Assembly (NCBI GenBank): GCA_017656265.1
Contig: JACDOD010000008.1
Coordinates: 83,247-147,246, forward strand
DNA: 64,000 bases
Direction of reading: 5' to 3'
Source of the DNA: Bacillaceae bacterium
GTDB lineage: Bacteria > Bacillota > Bacilli > Bacillales > Alkalibacillaceae
The notes under the pieces were generated by a model. The model saw only the letters and a program-made list of their open reading frames with translations. It had not been told where the DNA came from and did no database searches. Each line of letters starts with the position of its first letter. The first letter of the stretch is position 1. Positions 45,480 to 55,143 of this stretch are shown piece by piece. A program made the position numbers and the translations under genes.

Positions 45480-46949
45480 TTACTTCCCCTTTACCAAGGA
45501 TTGTAGTTCATGTATTTCTTTATTTATTTCATTCTCAATTCTTATAATTCGTTTAATAATTTCCTTTGGATCCTCATACTCAACTTCTTCATACTTTGTT
45601 TCCTTATATTTATTAATCGACAAATCATACTCATTTTCTCTAATCTCGTCAATCGGGACAAAAAACGATTGTTCAGTACGTTTACGGCCTTTTTCCTTTT
45701 CTAAATGATTGAACCGTTCAATAATGTCCGGAATATCATTATCTTCAATGGGATTTCTCTTATCATCTAATGAGTAACCATCTGCTTTCATATCATAGAA
45801 CCAAACATTATCTGTACCACCTGAACCGGTTTTTGTAAAGATCAGTATGGCCGTAGATACACCAGCATATGGCTTAAATACACCACTCGGCATCTTGATA
45901 ACCGCTTCAAGTTTATGGTTTTCAACAATTTCTTTCCGAATGGCTTTATGTGCTTTTGAACTGCCAAATAAAACCCCATCAGGAACGATTGACGCAGCTC
46001 GTCCTCCTTTTTTGAGCAGACGTAGAAATAAACTTAAAAACAACAATTCCGTTTTCTTTGTTTTTGTCACCTTTAACAAATCATCAGCTACCGAGTCATA
46101 ATCCAAAGAACCTTTAAATGGTGGGTTAGCTAATACTAATGTGTACAGTTCCCTATCCTTATTTTGATCAGACAAGCTGTCCCGATAAGTGATATTCGGG
46201 TAGTCGACACCATGAAGCATCATATTCATCGCACCAATACGCAGCATCGTACTATCTATTTCAAAACCGTGGAACATATTTTTATTAAAATGCTCTCGCA
46301 AGCCTTTTACATAAAACATATCGCCATGATTTTTACGTAAATATTCACTGGCAGACACAAGGAATCCTGCGGAACCAGCCGCCGGGTCAACAATAATATC
46401 TTCAGGTGTCGGTTTCATTAACTTCACGATCATGTCAATAATATGACGGGGAGTTCTAAATTGGCCGTTTGTCCCTGATGTTTGTAACTTAGACAATAAA
46501 TACTCATATAAGTCCCCTAACGTATCTTGTTTCCCTTCACCACTGATTGTTTGAGGTAACTTATCAATTCCATCAACAACCTTTGCTAAAAGTGAAGGTG
46601 TAGGGATCACAAAAACGGCATCTTTTAAATATTTGGCATAAGCTGAGTCCTCACCACCAAGTTTTTTAATAAATGGAAACACTTTTTGTGAGACAACTTG
46701 AAACATTTCATCTGGTCCTAGATGAGAAAAATGAGACCAGCGCAAATGTGGTTTATCTTTCGGAAACAAGCCATCATATTTTATACGTAAAAGATCACTA
46801 TCTTCTTCTTTTTGATTTTCACGGTCATCCAGCCCTTTGATATACAACAAATACGTAAACTGCTCAATAACTGTAAGGGGGTTGGTAATACCACCTGTCC
46901 AAAATGTTTCCCATATTTTATCGACTTTTTTGCGTAATTCACCCGTAAT
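45480..46949 (-). CDS. hsdM: Type I restriction-modification DNA methyltransferase subunit M
   Basis: The N6-adenine methyltransferase has the HsdM N-terminal helical domain (TGELRKKVDKIWETFW) and SAM-binding motif DPAAGSAGFLVSA. The catalytic NPPF is in LVLANPPFKGSLDYDS, and GQFRTPRHIIDMIVKLM is typical. It methylates the site defined by HsdS. ATG 46949 follows AGAGGTG, and the frame open to 46982 is probably not used (489 residues). It is the first gene of the hsd operon, 158 bp downstream of tnsE. Confidence 0.94.
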   Translation of the reverse strand: MTGELRKKVDKIWETFWTGGITNPLTVIEQFTYLLYIKGLDDRENQKEEDSDLLRIKYDGLFPKDKPHLRWSHFSHLGPDEMFQVVSQKVFPFIKKLGGEDSAYAKYLKDAVFVIPTPSLLAKVVDGIDKLPQTISGEGKQDTLGDLYEYLLSKLQTSGTNGQFRTPRHIIDMIVKLMKPTPEDIIVDPAAGSAGFLVSASEYLRKNHGDMFYVKGLREHFNKNMFHGFEIDSTMLRIGAMNMMLHGVDYPNITYRDSLSDQNKDRELYTLVLANPPFKGSLDYDSVADDLLKVTKTKKTELLFLSLFLRLLKKGGRAASIVPDGVLFGSSKAHKAIRKEIVENHKLEAVIKMPSGVFKPYAGVSTAILIFTKTGSGGTDNVWFYDMKADGYSLDDKRNPIEDNDIPDIIERFNHLEKEKGRKRTEQSFFVPIDEIRENEYDLSINKYKETKYEEVEYEDPKEIIKRIIRIENEINKEIHELQSLVKGK

Positions 46950-47106
46950 CATTACTAGCACCTCTGATATATTTTTTGTCAATAAATCTAGTATTATTGA
47001 ATCACTTTCATTATACAGTATACTTTCTTTTTACAAAACATCCTTATATTTCTAGATCTTCTATTCTTATAAGACTTATATTCGACATATCGTTTTGAAC
47101 TACTTA

Positions 47107-48687
47107 CTAATATGATAAAACCTGTATCTTTTGATACATTCTTGCTGCCCATACATCAACAGTCTTACTTGAGTGTTTAAGCTTTATGTTATCTAGCTTT
47201 TCTAACTGTCTTCTATTCCAATTTCCGCTATTGTAAACTAGACCCTTAATTAAAGTTTGAATTATTTCTTCTTGCCTATCAGTTGTACCCTGTATTTTTA
47301 ATAACAGAGTAGATAAGGGCTTATTATCTGGTCGTCCTACCTCCAGAACATAAACAGGTTGACTGTTTTGTTGCATTATTTTAACCACAGCACATATCCT
47401 ACGCCTTCCATCAGGTAAACAGGAGTATTTTCTACCTGGTGGCAAATAAACAGTACTCATTGAGATCGATAAATGATGATAATTTTCCTGTAGGTATTGA
47501 ATCATCTTAAAAAAGTCATCCAGTCCATGTCCTTTTAAATCGTGTGCTAACTCTAAGGTATTAAATTCTAAAGGTTGGAGTTTTCCACCTAATACTGTTT
47601 CATTAACACTTCCCTGTCTAACATGAGAGCCACCACGACCTTTTTTTACAATATAAGTGTCTCCTGAATTAACTTTTCTTTCCCCTTGCTTTAAACGACG
47701 GATGGCAGGCATATAATCAAATTTCATTCGGGTCATGTCATGCTCATTTACCGGTTGGTTAGTATCTTGTTTAGTATTCTGAAGTTCTTCACGGTCAACT
47801 TCATATGTTTCTTCTTTCGGTGATTTACTGATTAATTTCTTTCTCGGTTTACTAACCTTTTTAATTTTTTTGAAAGATTGGTGAGTGTAATCAATTTGAG
47901 TAACATTAACTGATATACCATCCAGTCCTAAGATCTCATAAATCAAAACATCTTGTCCGACTTTCTTTCCCCTGTATTGGAAGTTTAGCGGTCCTATATC
48001 GGGTAAATTCATGATTAGGGGGTGGCCTTTACTTAAACTTTTTCCTGTTTGTACAGCTTGTGAATAAACATTACTGTATATCGATTCAAAAGATTCTTTA
48101 ACGGTTTGTACAGAGTACAACCAAGTAAAATGCGTTATAAATTGTGTGTCGGAAACTAGCTTTTGTGGGATTTCATCAGAAAATGCTAGATAAATATAAT
48201 TTCTCTTTACCATTACATCTTTGATTAAGAATTCCAGCCCAGCCGGACGCAACATCGAATTGGCTAGAAATTGATATTTCACATATAATGCCCGGATTAG
48301 CTCCACTTGAGGAATATGATATCGAATACCATTAATGGGATATGTAAGTAGCTTTTGACTCAAACATTCAGGGGCAGCATATAAGTAATAATTACATGGA
48401 CGGCAGCCTGTTAATGCATCATTTAATTGGCCATCACGCAAATTCCTAATCCGGACATAATCTATGACACCATCTTTTTGAGTATGTAATGGTTGGCCTT
48501 CAGAGTAATACTGTCCAATTCTAAGTAGTGGAAGCAAGCCAATAGGTACATCAATCCACTTTAAATTATTCCGGTCCTCAAACGCAATATTTATTCGCCA
48601 GCTTTTTTGCTTCATATAGACATTTCCAAACCATTGAAGTTTTACTATACGATCTTGAAACGGCCATTTTTTTATTCGAACATTCAT
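47107..48687 (-). CDS. tnsE: Tn7-like transposition protein TnsE
   Basis: The 526-residue protein resembles TnsE of Tn7 (538 residues). It shares RYHIPQVELIRALY (RYHIPQLELARSLF in Tn7), a WLYSVQTVKESFESIYSNV region, and a C-terminal GRRRICAVVKIMQQN resembling the family core. TnsE directs insertion into lagging-strand or replicating targets such as conjugating plasmids. It closes the tns operon, 14 bp after tnsD, and shows that the element has two targeting routes. Confidence 0.85.
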   Translation of the reverse strand: MNVRIKKWPFQDRIVKLQWFGNVYMKQKSWRINIAFEDRNNLKWIDVPIGLLPLLRIGQYYSEGQPLHTQKDGVIDYVRIRNLRDGQLNDALTGCRPCNYYLYAAPECLSQKLLTYPINGIRYHIPQVELIRALYVKYQFLANSMLRPAGLEFLIKDVMVKRNYIYLAFSDEIPQKLVSDTQFITHFTWLYSVQTVKESFESIYSNVYSQAVQTGKSLSKGHPLIMNLPDIGPLNFQYRGKKVGQDVLIYEILGLDGISVNVTQIDYTHQSFKKIKKVSKPRKKLISKSPKEETYEVDREELQNTKQDTNQPVNEHDMTRMKFDYMPAIRRLKQGERKVNSGDTYIVKKGRGGSHVRQGSVNETVLGGKLQPLEFNTLELAHDLKGHGLDDFFKMIQYLQENYHHLSISMSTVYLPPGRKYSCLPDGRRRICAVVKIMQQNSQPVYVLEVGRPDNKPLSTLLLKIQGTTDRQEEIIQTLIKGLVYNSGNWNRRQLEKLDNIKLKHSSKTVDVWAARMYQKIQVLSY

Positions 48688-48701
48688 CTATTTGACATCT
48701 C

Positions 48702-50564
48702 CTAATTGTTCAATGAATACTTTTCTACTTGCTTTCTAATTTCTTCTTGAACAGTGGGGTGTATATTTTTACCTAATCCGGCTAATTTACAAATACGCCA
48801 TGGTACTACTTCGTGATTACTTTTATATAAAACCCTGGCTGCCCATTGTACTCGGCGAATCTGAAACTGTTCAACTGTATCGGCAATGTCATATAAGAAA
48901 AATTTAGTTCGTGGCATTAGATTCAACTTCTTCTGCAGCAAGCTAACTTTATTTATCTCCAAACCAATACGTGTCACACTAATACGTTCTGGTTTCTCTT
49001 GATTTAACAAGTTGACAGCAGCTTTTATAGCATCTAAAACGGTTTGATCATCTCTTGTTTCCCAATCGACTCGTTTTGTTCGCTTATACCTTTTACAAAC
49101 TTTGGGTTTATGAGATAAAAGCCATTCTTTATCATTCCTATATAGCCATGTATATAATGCTGGATCTTCTCGGCGTAATTGTGAAACAGATGAGTTCGGA
49201 AATTCCTCTTTTAATTTTTTCCATCTTTTACGTTTGGCTTCTAACAATTTTTCATTAGCCTCTTTTTCTGTAACAGCTATAGTACGATGTTTCTGTGATG
49301 CATACTTTTTAACGGTAGCTATATCTACCCTCAACTGTTTGGCAGCAGCATAATAGCTCATATTATTTTTATGAATTAACTCGTGTAACTTTTGTTTCCA
49401 AACAGATCCGAACTCCTTAATACGACCTACTCTATATAGATCTTCTTCAATTAAATCGGGGCCTTTTCGTGAATAGACAAATCCACAACTGCATTTAAAT
49501 GTACCAACAGGCCGCCTTGGTTTCGAACAAGTTGTAATTTGCACCTCTGGTATCACTTTTTGTTTAAAGTGTTCTGAAGCTGCATTTAAACAAGGGTATG
49601 GAGGTGGCCCAAACGGCTGATAGGTTTTGTTTGAGTTTGAGTAGAATGTGTCTATTTTTTCGCCAAGAAATGTTATGAATAATAAATGTCTTACAGGATG
49701 TATGGTCTTCCTATATGTCCTTGTGATAGTTTTTAACCAGCACCAATCAGAATAGGGGTCGATTTTTGATTGCATGATGTCCAATAATTGGTTGCCATAG
49801 AAGGATTGAAATTGGCTGGCCAGTTTTTGTTGATTTACAGTACCATTGAAATTGGCATATCCGTTTATTTGCAGTAAATACTTATAAGCTTTATTTAAAC
49901 CGGACCAAGTAAAACAATAATCTTCCGACATTAATTTTTTCGTTTCATCGGCCATAGTTCGTAAAATAGATAACGTATGTTCATTATAGTGATCTGTGAC
50001 TTCAATTGGAGGACATGTTTCTTCTGTTGCCGGAACAAACATATGCTTATTGGTACTGCGGAATGGGACATCTGAAAAACGAAGGATTTCATCATGATTC
50101 AAACATATATGTACACTGGGAAGCTGATGATTTAAACGCCAATAAGTTTCTCCCAGGTTTTTTATGTCTTCTTCTACACACTTTGGACAATAGCGAAAGT
50201 ACGGCATTTCCTTGACTGTACTAGGCATAAGACCTATTTCTGTATGTATACGTCCAGTGTTTTGACCTGAAACCATTGCATCATAAATATTCTTACGCTT
50301 TTCTTCTTGCAAAAAAGGGGCGTAATATCGATAAAATGTATGCTCTTTTATTAATTCGTCTATTGAAGGTATATTAAAATGTGCCAGCCTATCATACACA
50401 GCTTGTAATCGAGTGGGCAAATCAGGAACAGCAGTATGAGAAATAGAGTCAAAAAGCTCCTTCATAGTCACTTTTGGACTTATGTTTCCCGAATGTAAAT
50501 GATAACGGGCAAACCAGCTATACAACAATTCATCTGGATACAATTTAGGAAAGTACATGAGCAT
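48702..50564 (-). CDS. tnsD: Target-site selection protein TnsD (TniQ family)
   Basis: The N-terminal TniQ domain has LYPDELLYSWFARYHLHSGN and zinc-binding motifs YFRYCPKCVEEDIKNLGETY and VHICLNHDEIL. A second finger is FKCSCGFVYSRKGPD, followed by helix-turn-helix repeats (YYAAAKQLRVDIATVKKYA). TnsD binds the 3' end of glmS and recruits TnsC. ATG 50564 follows AGGAG, while a GTG at 50573 overlaps tnsC. At about 620 residues it is longer than Tn7 TnsD (508). Confidence 0.9.
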   Translation of the reverse strand: MLMYFPKLYPDELLYSWFARYHLHSGNISPKVTMKELFDSISHTAVPDLPTRLQAVYDRLAHFNIPSIDELIKEHTFYRYYAPFLQEEKRKNIYDAMVSGQNTGRIHTEIGLMPSTVKEMPYFRYCPKCVEEDIKNLGETYWRLNHQLPSVHICLNHDEILRFSDVPFRSTNKHMFVPATEETCPPIEVTDHYNEHTLSILRTMADETKKLMSEDYCFTWSGLNKAYKYLLQINGYANFNGTVNQQKLASQFQSFYGNQLLDIMQSKIDPYSDWCWLKTITRTYRKTIHPVRHLLFITFLGEKIDTFYSNSNKTYQPFGPPPYPCLNAASEHFKQKVIPEVQITTCSKPRRPVGTFKCSCGFVYSRKGPDLIEEDLYRVGRIKEFGSVWKQKLHELIHKNNMSYYAAAKQLRVDIATVKKYASQKHRTIAVTEKEANEKLLEAKRKRWKKLKEEFPNSSVSQLRREDPALYTWLYRNDKEWLLSHKPKVCKRYKRTKRVDWETRDDQTVLDAIKAAVNLLNQEKPERISVTRIGLEINKVSLLQKKLNLMPRTKFFLYDIADTVEQFQIRRVQWAARVLYKSNHEVVPWRICKLAGLGKNIHPTVQEEIRKQVEKYSLNN

Positions 50565-50569
50565 ACTTG

Positions 50570-52168
50570 TCACGCTCCTGTAATGATAAAATCATCAACC
50601 GGAGAGCAAATAACCCCTTTTTGCTTTAAAGCCTCGTAAGCTGATAGTTGCTTTTTCTTGCCATTATCAACAATATTCCACAAAACATTATTACCTTCAT
50701 TTGCTTCCTTAGTCTCATTTTGTTTTTTATTGTTGATCTCTTTTAGCACTCGTTCCATTATGACTGCCTCTGATAAATCAGGTTCACTTTTCAAGATTTG
50801 AGTTACTTTTCTCTCAGCTGTTTTGGCATCAACATTTAAAGAAATTAAAGCAGATATTACTCTTTCTAAAGTAGTGGTTTCTTCATTTTTACGCTTTTCA
50901 GCCATTTTTTCTTTCTTTTGTTGGATGGTTTTGCGTAAATCAATGTTTGATTGTCGTTTCTGGAGATACTCTTCAATTTCCATCGGCATTATATCTTCAT
51001 ATTTTTCCAGCTCTTCATACAACCCTGATTTCAGGGCTTTTAACATGGGCTGTACAAGCTTAAGATCATCTTTAGCCACTTTACGGATCAATTCAGGTGT
51101 TATCTTTTCTAACCCTGTATCAATTGCTCTACCTTGAGAAAGTGCAAATAATTTAACTGCTATATCAACAATTCCCTGACTTTCCTCATACAGTGTCTGA
51201 TTCAGTTCTTCCGTAAGAGGGGTTTCATTTTCAATCCATTGATACTTCCACATGCTTTCAATTAATAAATCCCAATCATCTCCTGGCTTCATTTGTTCCC
51301 ATACCATGTCACCTTGCCCACTTCCACGACGAGCTTGCCTAAAATCTTGTTGAAGAACGCTTCTAGCTCTCATGGTACCAATCATCATAACAGGAACACC
51401 GATTTCATTGACCAGTGTCACAAAGAAGTTCATCATTTTCTCTGAACCCTTATCCCTGGTTGTCAGTAAATGCTGTATCTCATCAATGATGAGTGCACCT
51501 ATACAGTGAATTCGTGCAATTTGTCCCATTCTTGTCACCATGGAACTAATGGAGTGGCGTGGTTGGCCAAACTTCTCATAATAATTGGTTCCGATCAAAT
51601 CATCTATTTTTTGAAAAAAATCGATACACAAGGTCTTAAGGGAACCATCATGTGGACAGTTCAACTTTAGCCAAACAATCTGTATAATGTTTAAGGTACC
51701 TTTATGAATAATTACTTGAGGATACAGGGACAAAATGTTTTCAATTGCCGTTGTCTTACCAATTCCTGAAAAACCCATTAGTGTAAAACTTGATGCCGTG
51801 GATTTTATATTTCCTTGTACTGATTCACCTGATAAAAGCTTGTGAGCTATGTGTAATTGCTTTGTGAACTCTGGTGAATTCGGATTACGGCCAACATAAC
51901 CATGCCTTAACAAACGCGAAAATCGTTGTTCTAAATCCAAATGTTGCATAACGGGTTGAAAAAATCTTGCCAGTCGTGGAATTGCATGATAACGGATATG
52001 TGAAGGATATCCCCTTTCCTTTTCATCATATCCAGGAAAAGAACATAGCTTATCAAAAGCTTCATCTGGCGAAAGAATGGGAGGGAGTGCTTCTATTAAT
52101 GGATTTCCTTTGAAATCTTCCAGTTCCTGTGTATGGTATTGAGCTACTTGAATTTTGTCTTGACTCAT
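50570..52168 (-). CDS. tnsC: Transposition regulator ATPase TnsC
   Basis: An AAA+ ATPase with Walker A MGFSGIGKTT (residues about 135-144) and Walker B IGALIIDEIQHL near 235, plus a Lys-rich C-terminal region (QKKEKMAEKRKNEE). TnsC links target selectors TnsD/TnsE to the TnsAB transposase and gives target immunity. The first plausible start is ATG 52168 after AGAGGTG; the frame opens at a GTG (52180) overlapping the tnsB stop. About 532 residues, close to Tn7 TnsC (555). Confidence 0.9.
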   Translation of the reverse strand: MSQDKIQVAQYHTQELEDFKGNPLIEALPPILSPDEAFDKLCSFPGYDEKERGYPSHIRYHAIPRLARFFQPVMQHLDLEQRFSRLLRHGYVGRNPNSPEFTKQLHIAHKLLSGESVQGNIKSTASSFTLMGFSGIGKTTAIENILSLYPQVIIHKGTLNIIQIVWLKLNCPHDGSLKTLCIDFFQKIDDLIGTNYYEKFGQPRHSISSMVTRMGQIARIHCIGALIIDEIQHLLTTRDKGSEKMMNFFVTLVNEIGVPVMMIGTMRARSVLQQDFRQARRGSGQGDMVWEQMKPGDDWDLLIESMWKYQWIENETPLTEELNQTLYEESQGIVDIAVKLFALSQGRAIDTGLEKITPELIRKVAKDDLKLVQPMLKALKSGLYEELEKYEDIMPMEIEEYLQKRQSNIDLRKTIQQKKEKMAEKRKNEETTTLERVISALISLNVDAKTAERKVTQILKSEPDLSEAVIMERVLKEINNKKQNETKEANEGNNVLWNIVDNGKKKQLSAYEALKQKGVICSPVDDFIITGA

Positions 52169-52176
52169 AATCACAC

Positions 52177-53886
52177 TCACCTCTTGTTCTTCTTCCGTAA
52201 AAATTCTTTTATAGTTGGCCGTTCATAATTTTCTTGATCGGTATTTTGTTTAAAGGAGACAACATTGCTGTCTGATTGACTAGTTTTCTTGTCTTGAACA
52301 AACGTTTCTTCTTTCTTCTGAATTTCTTTTTCCCGTTTGCGGTGCTGTCTAATATTGTCTGTTTTTTCTTTATTGCTTTTAGAAACTGTTTTTTTATTTT
52401 GTTTTGAGCTTTTTTCAGCATCTTTAACAATCTCTTCAATCTCGGTCATCAGATCAATATCTTTCTGAAGTTGTCCATATTCTGACTCCTGCTTTTTCTG
52501 TTTTTCAATCTCATGCAAATAATTAATCTCATCCAATGTATGATCGAGATATCTCTCTTGATGTTTTAGCAGTTGAGCTGTTTCATATTCTCCTTGATCC
52601 AGGTGAACATAAATCTCGTTCATGTTTCGAGGATCATAAGATACCTTCAGTTTCCAGCTGCCTTTTTGTCTAGCTAACGGAAACCACGATTCCTTAATAG
52701 CTCGTTCAGAGCTAAAATACATATTTTTGAATTTTATTCCCTTGTAAGTTACAGTCGCCTGACCTGTCGGTAACAAATGCAGTTTAACTAGTTCTTCTGG
52801 GTAGTACCGTAACTTCCCAGAGCGATTTTCAATGCCCCAATTCCAAAGTTCAATAGGAATAGGGGTAACATCATCCTGTATCATTTCCTCATCTCTGATG
52901 TAATTGTTTAAATAATGTTTTGTGTTATAACTAATGACCTGTTTAATCATTAATTGTGTAAATTGGTAAATGGTAAGTTTAGCATCTAAACGATAATCCC
53001 TTGCTCCACGTTCTCGATAATCTTTGTTAATATAACCTGGCAGAAAAGGTTTTGTTCTCTTTTGAATAATGTCAAACTGCTTTTCGATAATACCCTTCCA
53101 GTCAGCACGATATGGAGCAGCGTTTTCAATATGCAAATTAAATGCAGAAATTAACCGTTCTGGATTATAACCCTCTAATTCTCCTCGGTCAGCTAGTAAT
53201 ACTTCAGGTAAATGTTCACTAGGCCATAAGCTTTTTGGTATATCAATTTCATACTCTTTGCAAAACTCTTGTTTATCACGGGCTGTATTTGCTATAGCCA
53301 TCATTGCTCCCATCCATGAGGGGCCTTCAAGACCGACATACATCCCTGTTATCATTCGACTGAAAACATCAATCACTAAATAAACGACTGGTCTTCCAAT
53401 AATCCATTCCGAATTGTATCGGGAAACTAAGAAGACATCCGCAACTGTAGCATCGATCTGAAACCTCGATCCGGGTCCATATGTTTCCTGATTTGATGTA
53501 CCCAATACAGCTCGATAATCCTTCTCAAATTTCACCCGTCCTTTTCTTGCCACAGTAGTGTGTTGGACATCATATTCTTTTTGATACCAATATTTAAACT
53601 GTGTAAGGGTCGGTAATTTATCTTCATCTTCCAAAACCAGTTTTGGAATACCATTCTCATAATAAAAATCTTTAGCATAGAACTCTCGAATCATCATTTT
53701 ATAAGCGTCAGATAAACTATTTTCCATGGTTGTTAAATAATATTTTTCTAAAGCAACTCTGAATATTTTCTTAGTAGACTCGTCTACGTTAATACCTGTA
53801 TTTTGGGTTTTTCTGGGTCGACCTCGTTTTTTATTTCCTGCTGACTTATCTTTTCCTTTTCCTCCTGAACGATGGTAATCCGGCAA
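52177..53886 (-). CDS. tnsB: Transposase TnsB, main part (DDE catalytic domain)
   Basis: This frame holds most of TnsB: YPKL-type DNA-binding segments, then the retroviral-integrase fold with catalytic Asp in FQIDATVADVFLV, Asp in VLLADRGELEGYN and Glu in GIIEKQFDIIQKR. A C-terminal beta barrel and Lys-rich tail bind TnsC. The natural N-terminus is encoded in another frame at 53979-54311. A -1 shift at an A8 run would join them into about 711 residues (Tn7 TnsB has 702). Without the shift, the shorter protein would start at MPDYHRSGGKGK and lack end-binding domains. Confidence 0.88.
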   Translation of the reverse strand: MPDYHRSGGKGKDKSAGNKKRGRPRKTQNTGINVDESTKKIFRVALEKYYLTTMENSLSDAYKMMIREFYAKDFYYENGIPKLVLEDEDKLPTLTQFKYWYQKEYDVQHTTVARKGRVKFEKDYRAVLGTSNQETYGPGSRFQIDATVADVFLVSRYNSEWIIGRPVVYLVIDVFSRMITGMYVGLEGPSWMGAMMAIANTARDKQEFCKEYEIDIPKSLWPSEHLPEVLLADRGELEGYNPERLISAFNLHIENAAPYRADWKGIIEKQFDIIQKRTKPFLPGYINKDYRERGARDYRLDAKLTIYQFTQLMIKQVISYNTKHYLNNYIRDEEMIQDDVTPIPIELWNWGIENRSGKLRYYPEELVKLHLLPTGQATVTYKGIKFKNMYFSSERAIKESWFPLARQKGSWKLKVSYDPRNMNEIYVHLDQGEYETAQLLKHQERYLDHTLDEINYLHEIEKQKKQESEYGQLQKDIDLMTEIEEIVKDAEKSSKQNKKTVSKSNKEKTDNIRQHRKREKEIQKKEETFVQDKKTSQSDSNVVSFKQNTDQENYERPTIKEFLRKKNKR

Positions 53887-53978
53887 TAGAGCGTTGATAT
53901 TTTTTCCTCTCTGCCAATATTTCCGTAAGTACTTACGAATCGCAGGGTATGAAACCTGATGCTCTTTTTGGGCATTTT

Positions 53979-54311
53979 TTATGTGCTTAGCACGTATTTT
54001 TTTTCATAAATAGCTGGCTCATCCTGAACCATATCCTTAATCACATTCCAAGCGTTTTCCCGAATTCGAATATCTTTTTCATCCATTTGTGTTCCAATAG
54101 AGGAATATGGATCTTCCTTGATTTTGATCAATTCTTCCTGAATAAGATCATCGATTACATCTGAGACTTTTCGCTTGAAAGGTAATGCTTTATTATTTTC
54201 CCGATCAATATCAATTAAGTAGCAAATGACATTCCCTGGATCTATCCAAAGAACTCTAAAGGTCTCCTGGGTTCTAACATCCTGAAGAATTTCATTTACA
54301 GCAATGTTCAT
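53979..54311 (-). CDS. tnsB: TnsB N-terminal segment (separate frame)
   Basis: MNIAVNEILQDVRTQETFRV matches the start of Tn7 TnsB (MWQINEVVLFDNDPYRI). The frame runs 110 residues and stops after YEKKYVLST. The reading continues in the -1 frame as IRAKHIKNAQKEHQVSYPAI, rejoining the main ORF. The switch point is GAAAAAAAATACG (eight A, 53997-54004). The start overlaps the tnsA stop (ATGA). The shift is either a one-base loss or programmed slippage. Confidence 0.75.
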   Translation of the reverse strand: MNIAVNEILQDVRTQETFRVLWIDPGNVICYLIDIDRENNKALPFKRKVSDVIDDLIQEELIKIKEDPYSSIGTQMDEKDIRIRENAWNVIKDMVQDEPAIYEKKYVLST

Positions 54312-54856
54312 ATGATTAACCTCTCTTTTACTGCTTCATCTTTAAATGTAAGACTGTTAATAGAGGAAGTTAACTTGAACTTTTTGGTTATATCAAACTC
54401 AATAAATTTTCTGGCCAACATGTGCTTAAACAAATGTAAAGCTGTACCTTTCTCTAATCCATACAAATGATTAAACTCATTAAGTGCTGTCTTAACTGTC
54501 CCTTCCCAACTCTTTAAAAATTCATATAAATCAAGCAGATAATTCTGATCTGTTTCTTCGGGAAGGAAATAAGCATTGTGTATCCAATTGATGTTCTCGA
54601 CAATGGTATTTGGCATATCTTTCTCGGTTACAATTCCCCAATTGACATTTTGCTCCTGCCAATAACTACATTCGATCATTAACTTTTCGATTGTCCTCTT
54701 ATCATTTAACTGCTCACTGGGTTTAATGGATCTAACTTTGTATACAACCTTATTGTCAATTCTTTGGGTAATAAAAAAATCCGATGTAAATACAATCGGA
54801 GTCCTGGTGTTTTGATCTTCTGGATGTCTAATATTGAGTTTCTCTGCAATATCCAA
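54308..54856 (-). CDS. tnsA: TnsA C-terminal part (separate frame)
   Basis: This 182-residue frame begins inside TnsA (the true reading starts farther upstream, with LEWADDVIDIREQFP in the same frame). It includes TPIVFTSDFFITQ and VVYKVRSIKPSEQ, which carry catalytic-core Asp and Lys of this restriction-like nuclease. TnsA cuts the 5' strands at the transposon ends and needs TnsB. Joined to the upstream frame by a -1 shift, it gives about 272 residues, the size of Tn7 TnsA (273). Confidence 0.8.
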   Translation of the reverse strand: MDIAEKLNIRHPEDQNTRTPIVFTSDFFITQRIDNKVVYKVRSIKPSEQLNDKRTIEKLMIECSYWQEQNVNWGIVTEKDMPNTIVENINWIHNAYFLPEETDQNYLLDLYEFLKSWEGTVKTALNEFNHLYGLEKGTALHLFKHMLARKFIEFDITKKFKLTSSINSLTFKDEAVKERLII

Positions 54857-54939
54857 AGTACGCTGTCGTTCAATAGGAAATTGTTCTCTGATATCTATTA
54901 CATCATCCGCCCATTCAAGGAAATAAAAGAAATTTCTCT

Positions 54940-55125
54940 CTAAATCGGAAAATAAGTGGTGTATACGGGAGGTCTTCCACCCTTTAAGTCGATGGGCTCC
55001 CCTTTCGAAGGAACATCATGAACCCTTAACCAGGGTTTATAAGAAGCTAATTCTCCCTGTCCCCGACCTTCTTTGTAATATCTAGCTATCTTTTTTTCTG
55101 TCCAGCCTGTCTTACGTTTTGCCAT
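54940..55125 (-). CDS. tnsA: TnsA N-terminal part (separate frame)
   Basis: ATG 55125 after GGAGG begins MAKRKTGWTEKKIARYYKEG and continues through ASYKPWLRVHDVPSKG, a conserved TnsA start. After the run AAAGGGG near 55010 it leaves the TnsA frame. The -1 frame continues AHRLKGWKTSRIHHLFSDLE, exactly as TnsA requires. One G appears to be missing from the run. The same shift is present in the element 2 copy. Confidence 0.8.
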   Translation of the reverse strand: MAKRKTGWTEKKIARYYKEGRGQGELASYKPWLRVHDVPSKGEPIDLKGGRPPVYTTYFPI

Positions 55126-55143
55126 GATAACCTCCATAATATG

